A stretch of DNA of 64,000 nt from positions 682,001 to 746,000 of the forward strand of contig NZ_CP020538.1 in the NCBI RefSeq assembly GCF_002080435.1, in the 5' to 3' direction. Shown piece by piece: positions 32,487-41,767 of this stretch. Position numbers and translations under genes: made by a program. Each line of letters starts with the position of its first letter. Within the stretch, counting starts at the first letter, position 1. This DNA comes from Sphingobium herbicidovorans (lineage in GTDB: Bacteria > Pseudomonadota > Alphaproteobacteria > Sphingomonadales > Sphingomonadaceae). The notes beneath the pieces are model-generated. The model saw only the letters and a program-made list of their open reading frames with translations. It searched no databases and had not been told where the DNA came from.

Positions 32487-33143
32487 TCAAGCGCCCAATG
32501 CACCGGCGGAGTCCTGCTCCCCATGCACTGGCGCCCCGGTAGCGCAACCCAGATAGCTTTCCAAGCGGCCTATGGCCGCACGCAGACGCGACGCCGCACG
32601 CGAGTCGGTCACTGCGATATGGACGACATTGTCGCGCCCCATTGCCATAGATAGGGCATGTCGGTCCACAGGCAAGACGACACCTGCCAAATCACTGCCT
32701 TCCGCTTCTTGCCCGACGCGCAGCGCCTGGTCCAGCTTGCGGTTGCCATCGGCGGCCGCATCGCTGGCATGGAGCAGCAGGCGAACGTCGCCCTTGCGGC
32801 AGGCCACATCTATCTTTTCAGAGCCGGTCAGCAGCATCGACGCGCGCGATTCCAGCCCCAGCCGGTCAAGCAGCACCCTGCGAAGGCCCTCCTCGATCAG
32901 GTCGGGCAGATTGTCCGGGATCTGCAACTCGCCGGTCTTGAATGCTCGCGCCAGCGCGCCCTTCAGCTTGCCCTTGGCGAGCGCCTGCTCCAGTTCGGCG
33001 CGCGAAACCCCAATCCACGCGCCCCGGCCCGGAGCCTTGGCCCGGACGTCCGGCAACACTTGGCCCTCAGGCCCGACCGCCAGCCGGATCAGAGCATCGG
33101 GATCATCCCTTTCGCTCGACAAAATGCATTTGCGTTCGGTCAT
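32487..33143 (-). CDS. ylxR: YlxR-type RNA-binding protein (DUF448 plus L7Ae-like domain)
   Basis: The 218-residue protein has an N-terminal DUF448/YlxR domain (ERKCILSSERDDPDALIRLA, DVRAKAPGRGAWIGVSRAEL) followed by a region resembling an L7Ae-like fold (RRVLLDRLGLESRASMLLTG, DVRLLLHASDAAADG, VVHIAVTDSRAASRL). The two-domain form is typical of alphaproteobacteria, whereas many other bacteria have only the 90-residue YlxR. YlxR proteins bind RNA; the exact role is unsettled. It lies between the tautomerase gene and infB. Confidence 0.9.
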   Translation of the reverse strand: MTERKCILSSERDDPDALIRLAVGPEGQVLPDVRAKAPGRGAWIGVSRAELEQALAKGKLKGALARAFKTGELQIPDNLPDLIEEGLRRVLLDRLGLESRASMLLTGSEKIDVACRKGDVRLLLHASDAAADGNRKLDQALRVGQEAEGSDLAGVVLPVDRHALSMAMGRDNVVHIAVTDSRAASRLRAAIGRLESYLGCATGAPVHGEQDSAGALGA

Positions 33144-33203
33144 CGCCGCTTCTCCCTATGGGGAGAGTTGTTGGCGATTGCTGCCAAATCGCGCCCGTCC
33201 CCT

Positions 33204-33227
33204 GCCCCTTCCCGTGGCGGGAGGGGC
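33204..33227. repeat. Hairpin between tautomerase gene and ylxR
   Basis: GCCCCTTCCCG and CGGGAGGGGC pair around a TGG loop with one bulge in the 120-base gap of the nusA-infB operon. No T-run follows on the minus strand, so it may attenuate or process the transcript rather than end it. Confidence 0.4.
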
Positions 33228-33263
33228 GTTGACGGAGCAGCACTGAATGTAGGCGTCAGCCTC

Positions 33264-33500
33264 TCATCGGGAAGTGACCGCAGCATTGGCGTCCTCCCCG
33301 CTTTGCGGCGGCGCCGCGCGATCGGCGACCAGCAGGCCGCCAGACCCATAATTTTCCGTCGAAACTTCGGAAATCACCACCTGCACGGCAGCAGGCGACT
33401 TCCCCAGCCGCTCGACAAGCGACTGGGTGACGTCGGCGACAATGGCCGCCTTCTGCTCACGGGTGGCGTTTCCGGCCAGACGGATGTCGACAAAGGGCAT
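33264..33500 (-). CDS. 4-oxalocrotonate tautomerase family protein
   Basis: The 78-residue protein begins MPFVDIRLAGNATREQKAAI, giving Pro1 after methionine removal, the catalytic base of the tautomerase superfamily, and continues VADVTQSLVERLGKSPAAVQ VVISEVSTENYGSGG in family style. Such enzymes are small homo-oligomers that isomerise enol/keto acids. The last 20 residues are a non-family tail. The gene starts 6 bases after the nusA stop and is probably translationally coupled to it; its place inside the nusA-infB operon is unusual. Confidence 0.88.
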   Translation of the reverse strand: MPFVDIRLAGNATREQKAAIVADVTQSLVERLGKSPAAVQVVISEVSTENYGSGGLLVADRAAPPQSGEDANAAVTSR

Positions 33501-33506
33501 GTTGCT

Positions 33507-35078
33507 TCAGGCTTCCTCGCCCTCGAACCAATGGGCGCGCGCGGCCATGATGATCTCATTGCCCTGCTCTTCGCTCAGGCCATATTCGGCCAGCACGCCA
33601 CCCTTGTCTTCGGTGGTTTCGCTGCGGCGGCGGCGCTGATCGACGCGCTTTTTCGCGACCAGTTCGTCGGTCGCAAGGTCGGCCAGATCGTCCAGCGTCT
33701 TGATGCCCGCCTTGCCCAGCGTCACCAGCATGGCTTCGTTAAGGTGCGGCATGTCGGCCAGCGCATCCTCGACGCCCAGCGCGCGGCGTTCCTCGCGGGC
33801 GGCAGCCTCGCGACGGTCCAGCGCTTCCTGTGCGCGGCTTTGCAGCTCGGCGGCCAGATCCTCGTCGAACCCTTCGATGGCGGCCAGTTCCTCGACGCCG
33901 ACATAGGCGACTTCTTCCAGCTCGCCAAAGCCTTCGGCGACCAGCAGCTGGGAGAGGGTTTCGTCCACGTCCAGCTCGTTCTGGAACAGTTCGGAACGGG
34001 CGACGAATTCCTTCTGCCGCTTTTCGGACGCGTCGGCCTCGGTCATGATGTCGATTGCCTTGCCGGTCAGCTGGCTGGCGAGGCGGACATTCTGGCCGCG
34101 ACGGCCAATGGCAAGCGACAGCTGATCGTCGGGGACGACGACTTCGATGCGTTCTTCCTCCTCGTCGATGACGACGCGAGCGACCTGCGCGGGCTGCAGC
34201 GCGTTGACGACGAAGGTGGCCGTGTCTTCCGACCAGGGGATGATGTCGATCTTCTCGCCCTGCATTTCCTGCACGACGGCCTGCACGCGGCTGCCCTTCA
34301 TGCCGACGCAGGCGCCGACCGGGTCGATGCTCGAATCGCGGCTGATGACGCCGATCTTGGCGCGGGAACCCGGATCGCGGGCGGCGGCCTTGATCTCGAT
34401 CACGCCGTCATAGATTTCGGGCACTTCCTGCGCGAACAGCTTCTTCATGAATTCGGGGTGCGCGCGGGAAAGGAAAATCTGCGGCCCACGATTTTCGCGG
34501 CGTACGTTCAGGATCACCGAGCGGATGCGGTCGCCGACGCGGACGACTTCGCGCGGGATCTGCTGGTCGCGGCGGATGACGCCTTCGGCGCGGCCCAGGT
34601 TCACGACGACATGGCCGAACTCGACGGATTTCACGACGCCGGTGATGATCTCACCCACGCGGTCCTTGAATTCCTCATGCTGGCGCTCGCGCTCGGCGTC
34701 GCGGACCTTCTGGAAGATCACCTGCTTTGCCGACTGGGCGTCGATGCGCCCCAGGTCGATGGGAGGCAGCGGATCGACGATGAAGTCGCCGACAACGGCG
34801 TCCTTCTTCAGCTTCTGCGCCTGCTTGAGGTCCACCTGCTTGAAATAATCGTCAACCGCCTCGACCACTTCGACGACACGCCACAGGCGCAGGTCGCCGC
34901 TTTCGGGGTCCAGCTTCGCGCGGATGTCGTTTTCAGCGCCGTAGCGCGCACGGGCGGCGCGCTGGATCGCGTCTTCCATCGCCTCGATGACGATCGCCTT
35001 GTCGATCATCTTTTCGCTGGCGACGCTGTTCGCGATGGCGAGCAGCTCGGCCTTGTTGGCGGAAATGGCGTTGGCCAT
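33507..35078 (-). CDS. nusA: Transcription termination/antitermination factor NusA
   Basis: The 523-residue protein has the N-terminal RNA polymerase-binding domain (NKAELLAIANSVASEKMIDK, VIEAMEDAIQRAARARYGAE), S1 (GEIITGVVKSVEFGHVVVNL), two KH domains (CVGMKGSRVQAVVQEMQGEK, AIGRRGQNVRLASQLTGKAI) and C-terminal helical repeats (LSQLLVAEGFGELEEVAYVG). It controls pausing, termination and antitermination. The ATG at 35078 gives the standard MANAISANK start; it follows rimP by 13 bases. Confidence 0.97.
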   Translation of the reverse strand: MANAISANKAELLAIANSVASEKMIDKAIVIEAMEDAIQRAARARYGAENDIRAKLDPESGDLRLWRVVEVVEAVDDYFKQVDLKQAQKLKKDAVVGDFIVDPLPPIDLGRIDAQSAKQVIFQKVRDAERERQHEEFKDRVGEIITGVVKSVEFGHVVVNLGRAEGVIRRDQQIPREVVRVGDRIRSVILNVRRENRGPQIFLSRAHPEFMKKLFAQEVPEIYDGVIEIKAAARDPGSRAKIGVISRDSSIDPVGACVGMKGSRVQAVVQEMQGEKIDIIPWSEDTATFVVNALQPAQVARVVIDEEEERIEVVVPDDQLSLAIGRRGQNVRLASQLTGKAIDIMTEADASEKRQKEFVARSELFQNELDVDETLSQLLVAEGFGELEEVAYVGVEELAAIEGFDEDLAAELQSRAQEALDRREAAAREERRALGVEDALADMPHLNEAMLVTLGKAGIKTLDDLADLATDELVAKKRVDQRRRRSETTEDKGGVLAEYGLSEEQGNEIIMAARAHWFEGEEA

Positions 35079-35091
35079 GGCAGTCGAACCC

Positions 35092-35616
35092 TTATTCTTC
35101 GGTGTCAAACTCGTCCGCACCCTCGGAAGAGAGCGGCATGGTAGCAGAAATGAGAGCGTCGGTCAGCACGAGCTTGGCCTCGCCCACCGCCGCGAAGGGG
35201 ATCAAAACCTCCCCGGCCTTATTGTCCTTGAACTGGATATCGTCGCCCTCAACGCCCTTCAGCGTTCCGCGAAAACTCTTGCGACCCGCCACCGTTTCGG
35301 TCGTGGCGATCTTTGCTTCATGCCCGGCCCATTCCATGAAATCGTGCAGCCGGGTCAGCGGCCTGTCGATCCCCGGCGAGCTGACTTCCAGACGATAGGC
35401 TTCCTCGATCGGATCAGCCTCATCCAGCACATCGGACAGCCGGCGCGAGATCGCGGCGCAATCTTCGATGACCAGCTGCTTGGTCACCGGATTTTCCGCC
35501 ATGATCTGAAGCGTATGTTCGTCACCCGACCCGAACAGCTTGATGCGCACAAGCTCGAATCCCAGGGCCTTCACCTCCGGTTCGATCAGCGCAGTCAGTT
35601 CGGCGATGTCCGCCAT
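35092..35616 (-). CDS. rimP: Ribosome maturation factor RimP
   Basis: The 174-residue protein begins MADIAELTALIEPEVKALGF and shows the RimP pattern: ELVRIKLFGSGDEHTLQIMA, DCAAISRRLSDVLDEADPIE and YRLEVSSPGIDRPLTRLHDF. It supports 30S assembly. It is the first gene of the rimP-nusA-infB operon; the 196-base gap upstream is shared with the divergent sugar dehydrogenase gene. The ATG at 35616 is chosen over upstream in-frame codons because it gives the family N-terminus. Confidence 0.96.
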   Translation of the reverse strand: MADIAELTALIEPEVKALGFELVRIKLFGSGDEHTLQIMAENPVTKQLVIEDCAAISRRLSDVLDEADPIEEAYRLEVSSPGIDRPLTRLHDFMEWAGHEAKIATTETVAGRKSFRGTLKGVEGDDIQFKDNKAGEVLIPFAAVGEAKLVLTDALISATMPLSSEGADEFDTEE

Positions 35617-35812
35617 GCAATCTCCAGCAATCAATAAGCAGCTTCCGCGCCGCAGGCGTTCCCGCCCGCGACCCCGACATGTTTGACGATGTAAGGAAGC
35701 AAGCGCGCTATATGCGCGGTTGAGCAAAGCTGCAACATTATTCGTCAGTAGCTATTGTAGGACAGAGTCAAATGGATGGGGCCGCCCCTGTCCGCCCCGG
35801 ATGGAGGATAGA

Positions 35813-36949
35813 ATGCGTACTATGGTCGCCACCGTCTTCGGCCTCGCTCTGGCCGCCTGCTCCGTCGATGATGCGGAAAGCCAGAACGCCGCCGCCCCCG
35901 GCGACCGGCCCTTCAAAACATCCGTCATCGCGGATTTCGATTCGCCCTGGGCCATGACTTTCCTGCCCGATGGCCGCGCGCTCATCACGGAAAAAGCGGG
36001 CGAGATGATCCTTTTCGACCCAAAGAACGGGACAAAAATCCCGGTCGGCAACATGCCCAAGGTTGATAGCGCGGGCCAGGGCGCGCTCATGGACGTGGTT
36101 CTCGACCCACAATTCGCGCAGAATAAAACCGTCTATTTCAGCTTTTCGGAAAGCGGCCCCGGCGGCAAGGGGGTCGCCCTCGCCAAAGGCGTCTTCAACC
36201 AGACCAGCAATGGCGAAACGAAGCTGGACGGCGTGACCACCATCTTCCGCGCCACCCCCTATGTCGATGGCAACGGCCATTATTCCGGCCGCATCGCCTT
36301 CTCGCCCGACGGCCAATATCTGTTCTTCACCAATGGCGAACGGCAGAAATTCGATCCTGCTCAGGACCCGAAGGCGACCCTGGGCAAGGTGCTCCGCCTC
36401 AACCTCGACGGCACGCCCGCCGCAGGAAACCCGCTCGCGGCAAAGGGCTTCCATCCCGCCGTCTGGTCCTATGGCCACCGCAATCTGCTGGGCATCGCCT
36501 TCGACAAGGATGGGCGCCTCTGGGAGCAGGAGATGGGGCCAAAGGGCGGGGACGAAATCAACCTCATCAAGCCCGGCCTCAACTATGGCTATCCCAAGGC
36601 GTCGAACGGCGACCATTATGACGGCAAGCCCATCCCCGACCATAATGGCCATGACGGGTTTGAAGCGCCCAAGGTCTGGTGGAACCCGGCCATATCTCCG
36701 GCGGGCCTGCTCTATTATTCGGGCGACCTGTTTCCGCAGTGGAAGGATTCGCTGTTCCTCGGCGGACTATCGAGCCAGTCGCTGGTCCGCGTAAAGCTGA
36801 ACGGCGATACGGCATCCAAGGCCGACCAATGGGATATGGACGCCCGCATTCGCGAAGTAGAGCAAGGCCCGGACGGCGCGCTGTGGCTGCTGGAAGATGG
36901 CGGGCGCGGGTCGCAAGGGCGGCTGCTGAAATTGACGCCTGCTGGATAG
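35813..36949 (+). CDS. PQQ-dependent sugar dehydrogenase-like lipoprotein
   Basis: The 378-residue protein has a lipoprotein signal (MRTMVATVFGLALAACSVDD, lipobox LAAC), then a soluble aldose dehydrogenase-like beta-propeller: DSPWAMTFLPDGRALITEKA, GQGALMDVVLDPQF, GHYSGRIAFSPDGQYLFFTN, VWSYGHRNLLGIAFD, PKGGDEINLIKPGLNYGYP and SPAGLLYYSGDLFPQWKDSL. YliI/Asd-type enzymes oxidise aldoses in the periplasm using PQQ and Ca2+. The ATG at 35813 has GGAGGA just upstream. Whether this strain makes PQQ cannot be judged here. Confidence 0.92.
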   Translation: MRTMVATVFGLALAACSVDDAESQNAAAPGDRPFKTSVIADFDSPWAMTFLPDGRALITEKAGEMILFDPKNGTKIPVGNMPKVDSAGQGALMDVVLDPQFAQNKTVYFSFSESGPGGKGVALAKGVFNQTSNGETKLDGVTTIFRATPYVDGNGHYSGRIAFSPDGQYLFFTNGERQKFDPAQDPKATLGKVLRLNLDGTPAAGNPLAAKGFHPAVWSYGHRNLLGIAFDKDGRLWEQEMGPKGGDEINLIKPGLNYGYPKASNGDHYDGKPIPDHNGHDGFEAPKVWWNPAISPAGLLYYSGDLFPQWKDSLFLGGLSSQSLVRVKLNGDTASKADQWDMDARIREVEQGPDGALWLLEDGGRGSQGRLLKLTPAG

Positions 36950-37043
36950 GCTCACCCTGCTGACAGGGACGCGCCGTATCAGCCGTTGACCAGCGCCCTG
37001 ACAATCGACACGATAGTGTCCGATAATGAGGGGGAGGATGGCC

Positions 37044-38315
37044 ATGTTAGACGCGGCATTGTTGCGGCGCGACTTGCTGAAGGGCGCAGTTTGCCTCGGG
37101 CTAATAGGCGCTGCGCCCGGATATGCGCGAGCAAGTGCAAGGCGCTTTCCCGCCATCCGCGCGATGGTGGATCGCGTCATAAGTGAAAGAGCCGCACCCG
37201 GCGCCATCGTCGCGGTCGGCGAAGGCGTAGGTCGGCCGGATTATATCAGCAGCGGCACGATCGCGCTCGAAAGCCCCCTCCCCGTAAATGAACAGACCTT
37301 GTTTCGTATCTATTCGATGACAAAGCCCGTCACCGGAATGGCGGCGATGCTGCTGATCGCCGAGGGCCGGATGAAGCTGGACCAGCCAGTTGCTGACTTT
37401 ATCCCCGGCTTTGCCAATATGCGCGTTCTCACCAACCCTAGCCAAGGCGTGGAAACGCGTCCTGCAACATCGGTGATGACAATCCGACACCTTCTGACAC
37501 ACACCGCCGGCCTGGGTGGCGGACCTGCGGTCAAAGGTCCGCTCAAGGACATATATGAAAAGACGGGGCTAAGGCAGAATCTGGTCAGTGCGGGGGAACG
37601 GCTGGAGCACGCCCCACCTGCGAACCTGAAGGACTTTGCAGATCGGCTGGCGGCGGCTCCGCTTCTTTCAGACCCGGGCACTGCCTGGAGCTATTCGGTT
37701 GGACTGGATTTGCTGGGGCGGATCATCGAGATCGTGGCGGGCGTCCCATTCGAGCAGTTCCTGGAGCGGCGGTTTTTCGCGCCTCTTGGCATGCGCGACA
37801 CCTTCTTCACTGTGCCCGAGAGCAAGAAAGCGCGTCTCGTCACGAACTATACGGGTCAGGGAGCCAAGTTGACGGAGGTCGATGCAGGCCCGGCTTCGAT
37901 ATTCCTGAACAAGCCCGCTTTCCCTTCGGGCGGAGGCGGCCTCATATCCACGGCGCACGATTATGATCGTTTCCTGGCCATGCTGGCGAACGAGGGCCGC
38001 ATGGGTCGCGCAGAGATCATGCCCCCTGACGCCGTGAAGGCGGGAACGTCGAACCTCCTGCCGCAGCGCGTGAGCATGCGCGACTATATCGGCATCCCTG
38101 GGGTCGTGGGCTTTGGCGCGGGTGGCTGCATTGCCAATCATGGCGGGCTCAAAGGCCTGTTCGGCTGGCTCGGCGCTGCCGGGACCATCGGTGTCATCGC
38201 GCCCGATCAGCGGCTGCGGGTGACAGGTCTGATCAACAATATGTCGGTCTTCAGCTTCGCCATGAATCTGCCCAAGGCGGTGCATGACGATTTAGGCTCA
38301 GCCAAGGCAGCCTGA
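37044..38315 (+). CDS. Serine hydrolase of the beta-lactamase / family VIII esterase group
   Basis: The 423-residue protein has a twin-arginine-like signal (LLRRDLLKGAVCLGLIGAAP) and the class C-like fold: nucleophile motif YSMTKPVTG (SxxK), the tyrosine motif WSYSVGLDLLGR and a C-terminal HGGLKGLFGWLGAAGT in place of the KTG box. The YSx and WxGAAGT forms are those of family VIII esterases rather than true beta-lactamases. The ATG at 37044 has GGGGGAGG six bases upstream; ATGs at 37026 and 37038 overlap that ribosome binding site. It probably acts in the periplasm on an ester or amide; the substrate is unknown. Confidence 0.88.
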   Translation: MLDAALLRRDLLKGAVCLGLIGAAPGYARASARRFPAIRAMVDRVISERAAPGAIVAVGEGVGRPDYISSGTIALESPLPVNEQTLFRIYSMTKPVTGMAAMLLIAEGRMKLDQPVADFIPGFANMRVLTNPSQGVETRPATSVMTIRHLLTHTAGLGGGPAVKGPLKDIYEKTGLRQNLVSAGERLEHAPPANLKDFADRLAAAPLLSDPGTAWSYSVGLDLLGRIIEIVAGVPFEQFLERRFFAPLGMRDTFFTVPESKKARLVTNYTGQGAKLTEVDAGPASIFLNKPAFPSGGGGLISTAHDYDRFLAMLANEGRMGRAEIMPPDAVKAGTSNLLPQRVSMRDYIGIPGVVGFGAGGCIANHGGLKGLFGWLGAAGTIGVIAPDQRLRVTGLINNMSVFSFAMNLPKAVHDDLGSAKAA

Positions 38316-38353
38316 ACCCTGACGGGAGTAGCAGTCCCATGCCGGCAGCAGAG

Positions 38354-38381
38354 CGTCACCCCGGACCAAAGCCCGGGACGA
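38354..38381. repeat. Short REP-like palindrome between convergent genes
   Basis: GTCACCCCGG, a 7-8 base loop, then CCCGGGACGAC. This is a single-arm relative of the GTCATCCCGG elements at 17907 and 29723, in the 108-base gap between the serine hydrolase and pyrG stops. Confidence 0.55.
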
Positions 38382-38423
38382 CGCAGGCAAAGACAGCCTA
38401 TGGAAACCCAGGGAATTAGGCGA

Positions 38424-40058
38424 TCAGACCAGCCGGCTCTGCTTGACCGCCGCCTCGATAAAGCTCGCAAACAACGGATGGGGGTCGAACGGCTTGGACT
38501 TCAATTCCGGGTGGAACTGCACGCCTACGAACCATGGATGGTCCGGCCGCTCGACAATCTCCGGCAGCGTGCCGTCCGGCGACATGCCTGAAAAGATCAG
38601 GCCGCCTTTTTCCAACGGCTCGCGATAGCCCGCATTGACTTCATAGCGGTGGCGGTGGCGTTCGCTGATCTCGCCCGTGCCATAGATGCCAGCAACGACG
38701 CTGTTGCCGGTCAGCTTGGCCGGATAGGCGCCCAGCCGCATCGTGCCGCCCAGGTCCGTTTCAGCCGTGCGCTTCTGCAAGCCTTCCTTGCTCATCCATT
38801 CGGTGATCAGGCCAACGACAGGCTCCGACGTCTCGCCAAATTCGGTCGTTGACGCCTCGGCAATCCCCGCCGTGTTCCGCGCGCCCTCGATGCAGGCCAT
38901 CTGCATGCCCAGGCAGATGCCAAAGAAAGGCACATTGCGTTCGCGCGCGAACTTGACGCTTGCGATCTTGCCTTCCGAACCGCGCACGCCGAACCCGCCG
39001 GGGACCAGAATGCCGTGCATCGGCTCCAGGCTGGCGGCGACGTCATCATCGCCTTTTTCAAACAGCTCGGCGTCGATCCACTTGACGTTCACCTTCACCC
39101 GGTTGGCGAAACCGCCATGGGCCAGCGCTTCGTACAGCGACTTGTAGGCGTCGGGCAGGCCGACATATTTGCCCACGACGCCGATCGTCACTTCGCCTTC
39201 CGGGTTCTGCTGGCGATCCATGATGTCGATCCAGCGGTCGAGCGAGGGCGTCGGCGCGTCATGAATGCCAAAGGCGCGCAACACCTCGTCGTCCAGCCCC
39301 TCGGCATGATATTGCGCGGGCACGGCATAGATGCTGCTGGCGTCCAGGGCCGGGATGACCGCTTCGGGGCGCACGTTGCAAAATAGCGCGATCTTCTTGC
39401 GCTCGCTTTCCGGCAGCGGATGTTCGCATCGGCACAGCAATATGTCCGGCTGAATGCCAAGCGACGTCAATTCCCGCACGCTATGCTGGGTCGGCTTGGT
39501 CTTCAGCTCGCCCGCCGCCGCGATGTAGGGGACCAGCGTCACATGGACGAAGATCGACTGGCCGCGGCCCAGATCATTATGCAGCTGCCGGATCGCTTCC
39601 ATGAAGGGCAGCGATTCGATGTCGCCGACGGTCCCGCCAATTTCGCACAGCACGAAATCCAGATCATCCGATTCGGCCATGGCGAACGCCTTGATCTCAT
39701 CGGTGACGTGCGGGATGACCTGCACCGTCGCGCCCAGATAATCGCCGCGCCGCTCGCGATGGATGATCGTCTGATAGACGCGGCCCTGCGTCACATTGTC
39801 CGACTGACGCGCCGAAACGCCCGTGAAACGCTCATAATGGCCAAGATCCAGGTCGGTTTCCGCCCCGTCGTCGGTCACATAGACTTCGCCATGCTGATAC
39901 GGGCTCATCGTGCCCGGATCGACGTTGAGATAGGGATCGAACTTCCGAATGCGCACACGGAAACCTCGCGCCTGCAACAAAGCTGCAAGCGAAGCGGCCA
40001 TCAGGCCCTTGCCAAGCGAGGAGACCACGCCGCCGGTGATGAAAATATACCGCGCCAT
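38424..40058 (-). CDS. pyrG: CTP synthase
   Basis: The 544-residue protein has an N-terminal synthetase domain ([60 protein letters not shown]) and a C-terminal class I glutaminase ([36 protein letters not shown] with the catalytic Cys, and [19 protein letters not shown]). It makes CTP from UTP, ATP and glutamine. It follows secG by 92 bases, with tpiA further upstream. Confidence 0.98.
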   Translation of the reverse strand: MARYIFITGGVVSSLGKGLMAASLAALLQARGFRVRIRKFDPYLNVDPGTMSPYQHGEVYVTDDGAETDLDLGHYERFTGVSARQSDNVTQGRVYQTIIHRERRGDYLGATVQVIPHVTDEIKAFAMAESDDLDFVLCEIGGTVGDIESLPFMEAIRQLHNDLGRGQSIFVHVTLVPYIAAAGELKTKPTQHSVRELTSLGIQPDILLCRCEHPLPESERKKIALFCNVRPEAVIPALDASSIYAVPAQYHAEGLDDEVLRAFGIHDAPTPSLDRWIDIMDRQQNPEGEVTIGVVGKYVGLPDAYKSLYEALAHGGFANRVKVNVKWIDAELFEKGDDDVAASLEPMHGILVPGGFGVRGSEGKIASVKFARERNVPFFGICLGMQMACIEGARNTAGIAEASTTEFGETSEPVVGLITEWMSKEGLQKRTAETDLGGTMRLGAYPAKLTGNSVVAGIYGTGEISERHRHRYEVNAGYREPLEKGGLIFSGMSPDGTLPEIVERPDHPWFVGVQFHPELKSKPFDPHPLFASFIEAAVKQSRLV

Positions 40059-40150
40059 GGGAGGAGAGGCTTAGCCTTTTACAAACGAGTTGGGCAAGCG
40101 CGCGAATCCACGCGCGAGCAAAAAAGATTCGGAAATTTTAAAAAGGACGA

Positions 40151-40531
40151 TCAGTTGGCGAGCGGAACCGCGCCGTTCGCTGCCTGTCCGTTGCTCGCCG
40201 CGCCAGCCGCACCGGCCAGCGGGTCGGCGCTGCCAGCGGCCGGAGCCGGGGCAACGGGGGCGGCAGGCGCCTGATTCACCAGCGAAGTATCGATATCGCT
40301 AGGCGCATGCTGGACCGACGCGATCACCGCCAGCACGATCGACAGCGACACGAAGATGACCGCCAGAACGCTGGTCGAACGGGTCAGGAAATCCGCCGCG
40401 CCACGCGCCGACATCAGCCCCGCCGGGCTGCCACCCACGCCCAGACCGCCGCCTTCCGACTTCTGCATCAGGATGACGGTGACAAGCAGGGCCGCAACAA
40501 TGGCCTGCACGACGAGGATGAAAGTGAACAT
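40151..40531 (-). CDS. secG: Preprotein translocase subunit SecG
   Basis: The 126-residue protein has two membrane helices with the SecG motif between them (MFTFILVVQAIVAALLVTVI, LMQKSEGGGLGVGG, then RSTSVLAVIFVSLSIVLAVI). The C-terminal 45 residues are Ala/Pro/Gly-rich and likely disordered, which is common in alphaproteobacterial SecG. It assists SecYE-mediated export and lies between tpiA and pyrG, a conserved order. Confidence 0.94.
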   Translation of the reverse strand: MFTFILVVQAIVAALLVTVILMQKSEGGGLGVGGSPAGLMSARGAADFLTRSTSVLAVIFVSLSIVLAVIASVQHAPSDIDTSLVNQAPAAPVAPAPAAGSADPLAGAAGAASNGQAANGAVPLAN

Positions 40532-40620
40532 GCGAGGAATCTGTCCGAATGGGGATCGTTGGGGTGCCCATAGCGGCGATAGGCGGCGGGGGCAACCGGC
40601 GAGCGGTCGAGTGGCGCAGT

Positions 40621-40800
40621 CCGTTCCGGCTGAGCCTATGGTCCCTTCGAGCTGAACCCACGGTCCGCTCAGGCTGAGCCTGTGGCCTGTTAGCGTTCAG
40701 CCCAAAGTCCGTTCGGGCTGAGCCTGTAGTCAGTTCGGACAAACCCAAGGCCCGTTCGGGCAAACCCACGATCCGTTCGGGCTGAGCCTGTCGAAGCCCC
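40621..40800. repeat. Imperfect tandem repeat, about 22 bp x 8, between secG and tpiA
   Basis: The 321-base gap between secG and tpiA holds about eight head-to-tail copies of a 21-23 bp unit with consensus CCGTTCGGGCTGAGCCTGTGG. Several copies diverge (for example CAGTTCGGACAAACCCAAGG). The last copy ends in TGTCGAAGCC, the form found as dispersed single repeats in sphingomonads. There is no spacer of constant length, so it is not a CRISPR array. No gene is seen in this gap. Confidence 0.8.
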
Positions 40801-40852
40801 CTTCCCCTTTCGGCAGAAGCAAGCCCCAGCGCAGCCCGAACGGTGGAAAAAG

Positions 40853-41596
40853 CTAGCCCGCAGCCGCAATGACGGGCGCGAACTTTGCGGCAGTCAGGCT
40901 CGCGCCGCCCACCAGTCCGCCGTCCACATCCTCGATCGCCATCAATTCGGCCGCATTGTCGCCGTTCATCGACCCGCCATAGAGGATTCGCATGCCCCCC
41001 GCATCAGCCGCGCCGATCCGTCCGCCCAGCGCCGTCCGCAGCGCCCGGTGCATCGCCTCCACCGCTTCCATCGTCGGAATGCGGCCGGTCCCGATCGCCC
41101 AGATCGGTTCATAGGCGATCGCCAGCCAGTCCGCCGCCGCGCCGTCGGGCAACGAAGCCAGCAGTTGCGCAGACACGACCGCTTCCGCGTTACCCGCGTC
41201 CCGCACGTCCAGGCTTTCGCCGACGCACAATATCACCTTCAGGCCCGCAGCTTTCGCCGCCAGCGCCTTGGCCGCCACATCGGCGTCGCTTTCGCCCTGG
41301 TCCTGCCGCCGTTCGCTATGGCCGACGATGGTCCAGCTCGCGCCCGCCTCGGCCAGCATCGCCGCCGACAGACAGCCGGTATGCGCGCCGCTGTCCTTCA
41401 TATGGCAGTCCTGCGCGCCGACGAAGGCCGCGCCGCTCACCGCCTGCGCCGATGCGATCAGGGTGGCGGGCAGGCAAAGCCCTACCTCGACGGATGGGTG
41501 CGCTGCTGCTGCGGCGCCGATCGCCTCGACCTCGCCCAGCTGGGCGCGAAGGCCGTTCATCTTCCAGTTGCCGACCACCAGCTTGCGCCTGCCCAT
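40853..41596 (-). CDS. tpiA: Triosephosphate isomerase
   Basis: The 247-residue protein begins MGRRKLVVGNWKMNGLRAQL with the catalytic Lys, and has TIVGHSERRQ (His), LAIAYEPIWAIGTGRIPTME (Glu) and ILYGGSMNGDNAAELM for phosphate binding. It interconverts DHAP and glyceraldehyde-3-phosphate. It is divergent from ppiD and is followed by a tandem-repeat gap, secG and pyrG. Confidence 0.97.
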   Translation of the reverse strand: MGRRKLVVGNWKMNGLRAQLGEVEAIGAAAAAHPSVEVGLCLPATLIASAQAVSGAAFVGAQDCHMKDSGAHTGCLSAAMLAEAGASWTIVGHSERRQDQGESDADVAAKALAAKAAGLKVILCVGESLDVRDAGNAEAVVSAQLLASLPDGAAADWLAIAYEPIWAIGTGRIPTMEAVEAMHRALRTALGGRIGAADAGGMRILYGGSMNGDNAAELMAIEDVDGGLVGGASLTAAKFAPVIAAAG

Positions 41597-41767
41597 CGAT
41601 CCATACCTCTTCAGTTATCAATCCGTGCCGCCAGCCGCGCAGGCCAGCCTCGCCAAGGCGGATGGACAAGAGCCAGCCATTTGTCCAGCCATGCCACACT
41701 TGCCGCCGCGACGATCCGCCCCTAAAGCGGGCCACCGTAAAAAGTCTTTCAATTCTGGACTTCATTC

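Noticed and set aside
29735..32542. 935-codon plus-strand frame opposite infB
   Set aside because: Same reason: infB is complete on the minus strand with all IF-2 motifs.
40621..40800. CRISPR array
   Set aside because: Units are directly joined and degenerate, with no unique spacers of constant length and no cas genes.
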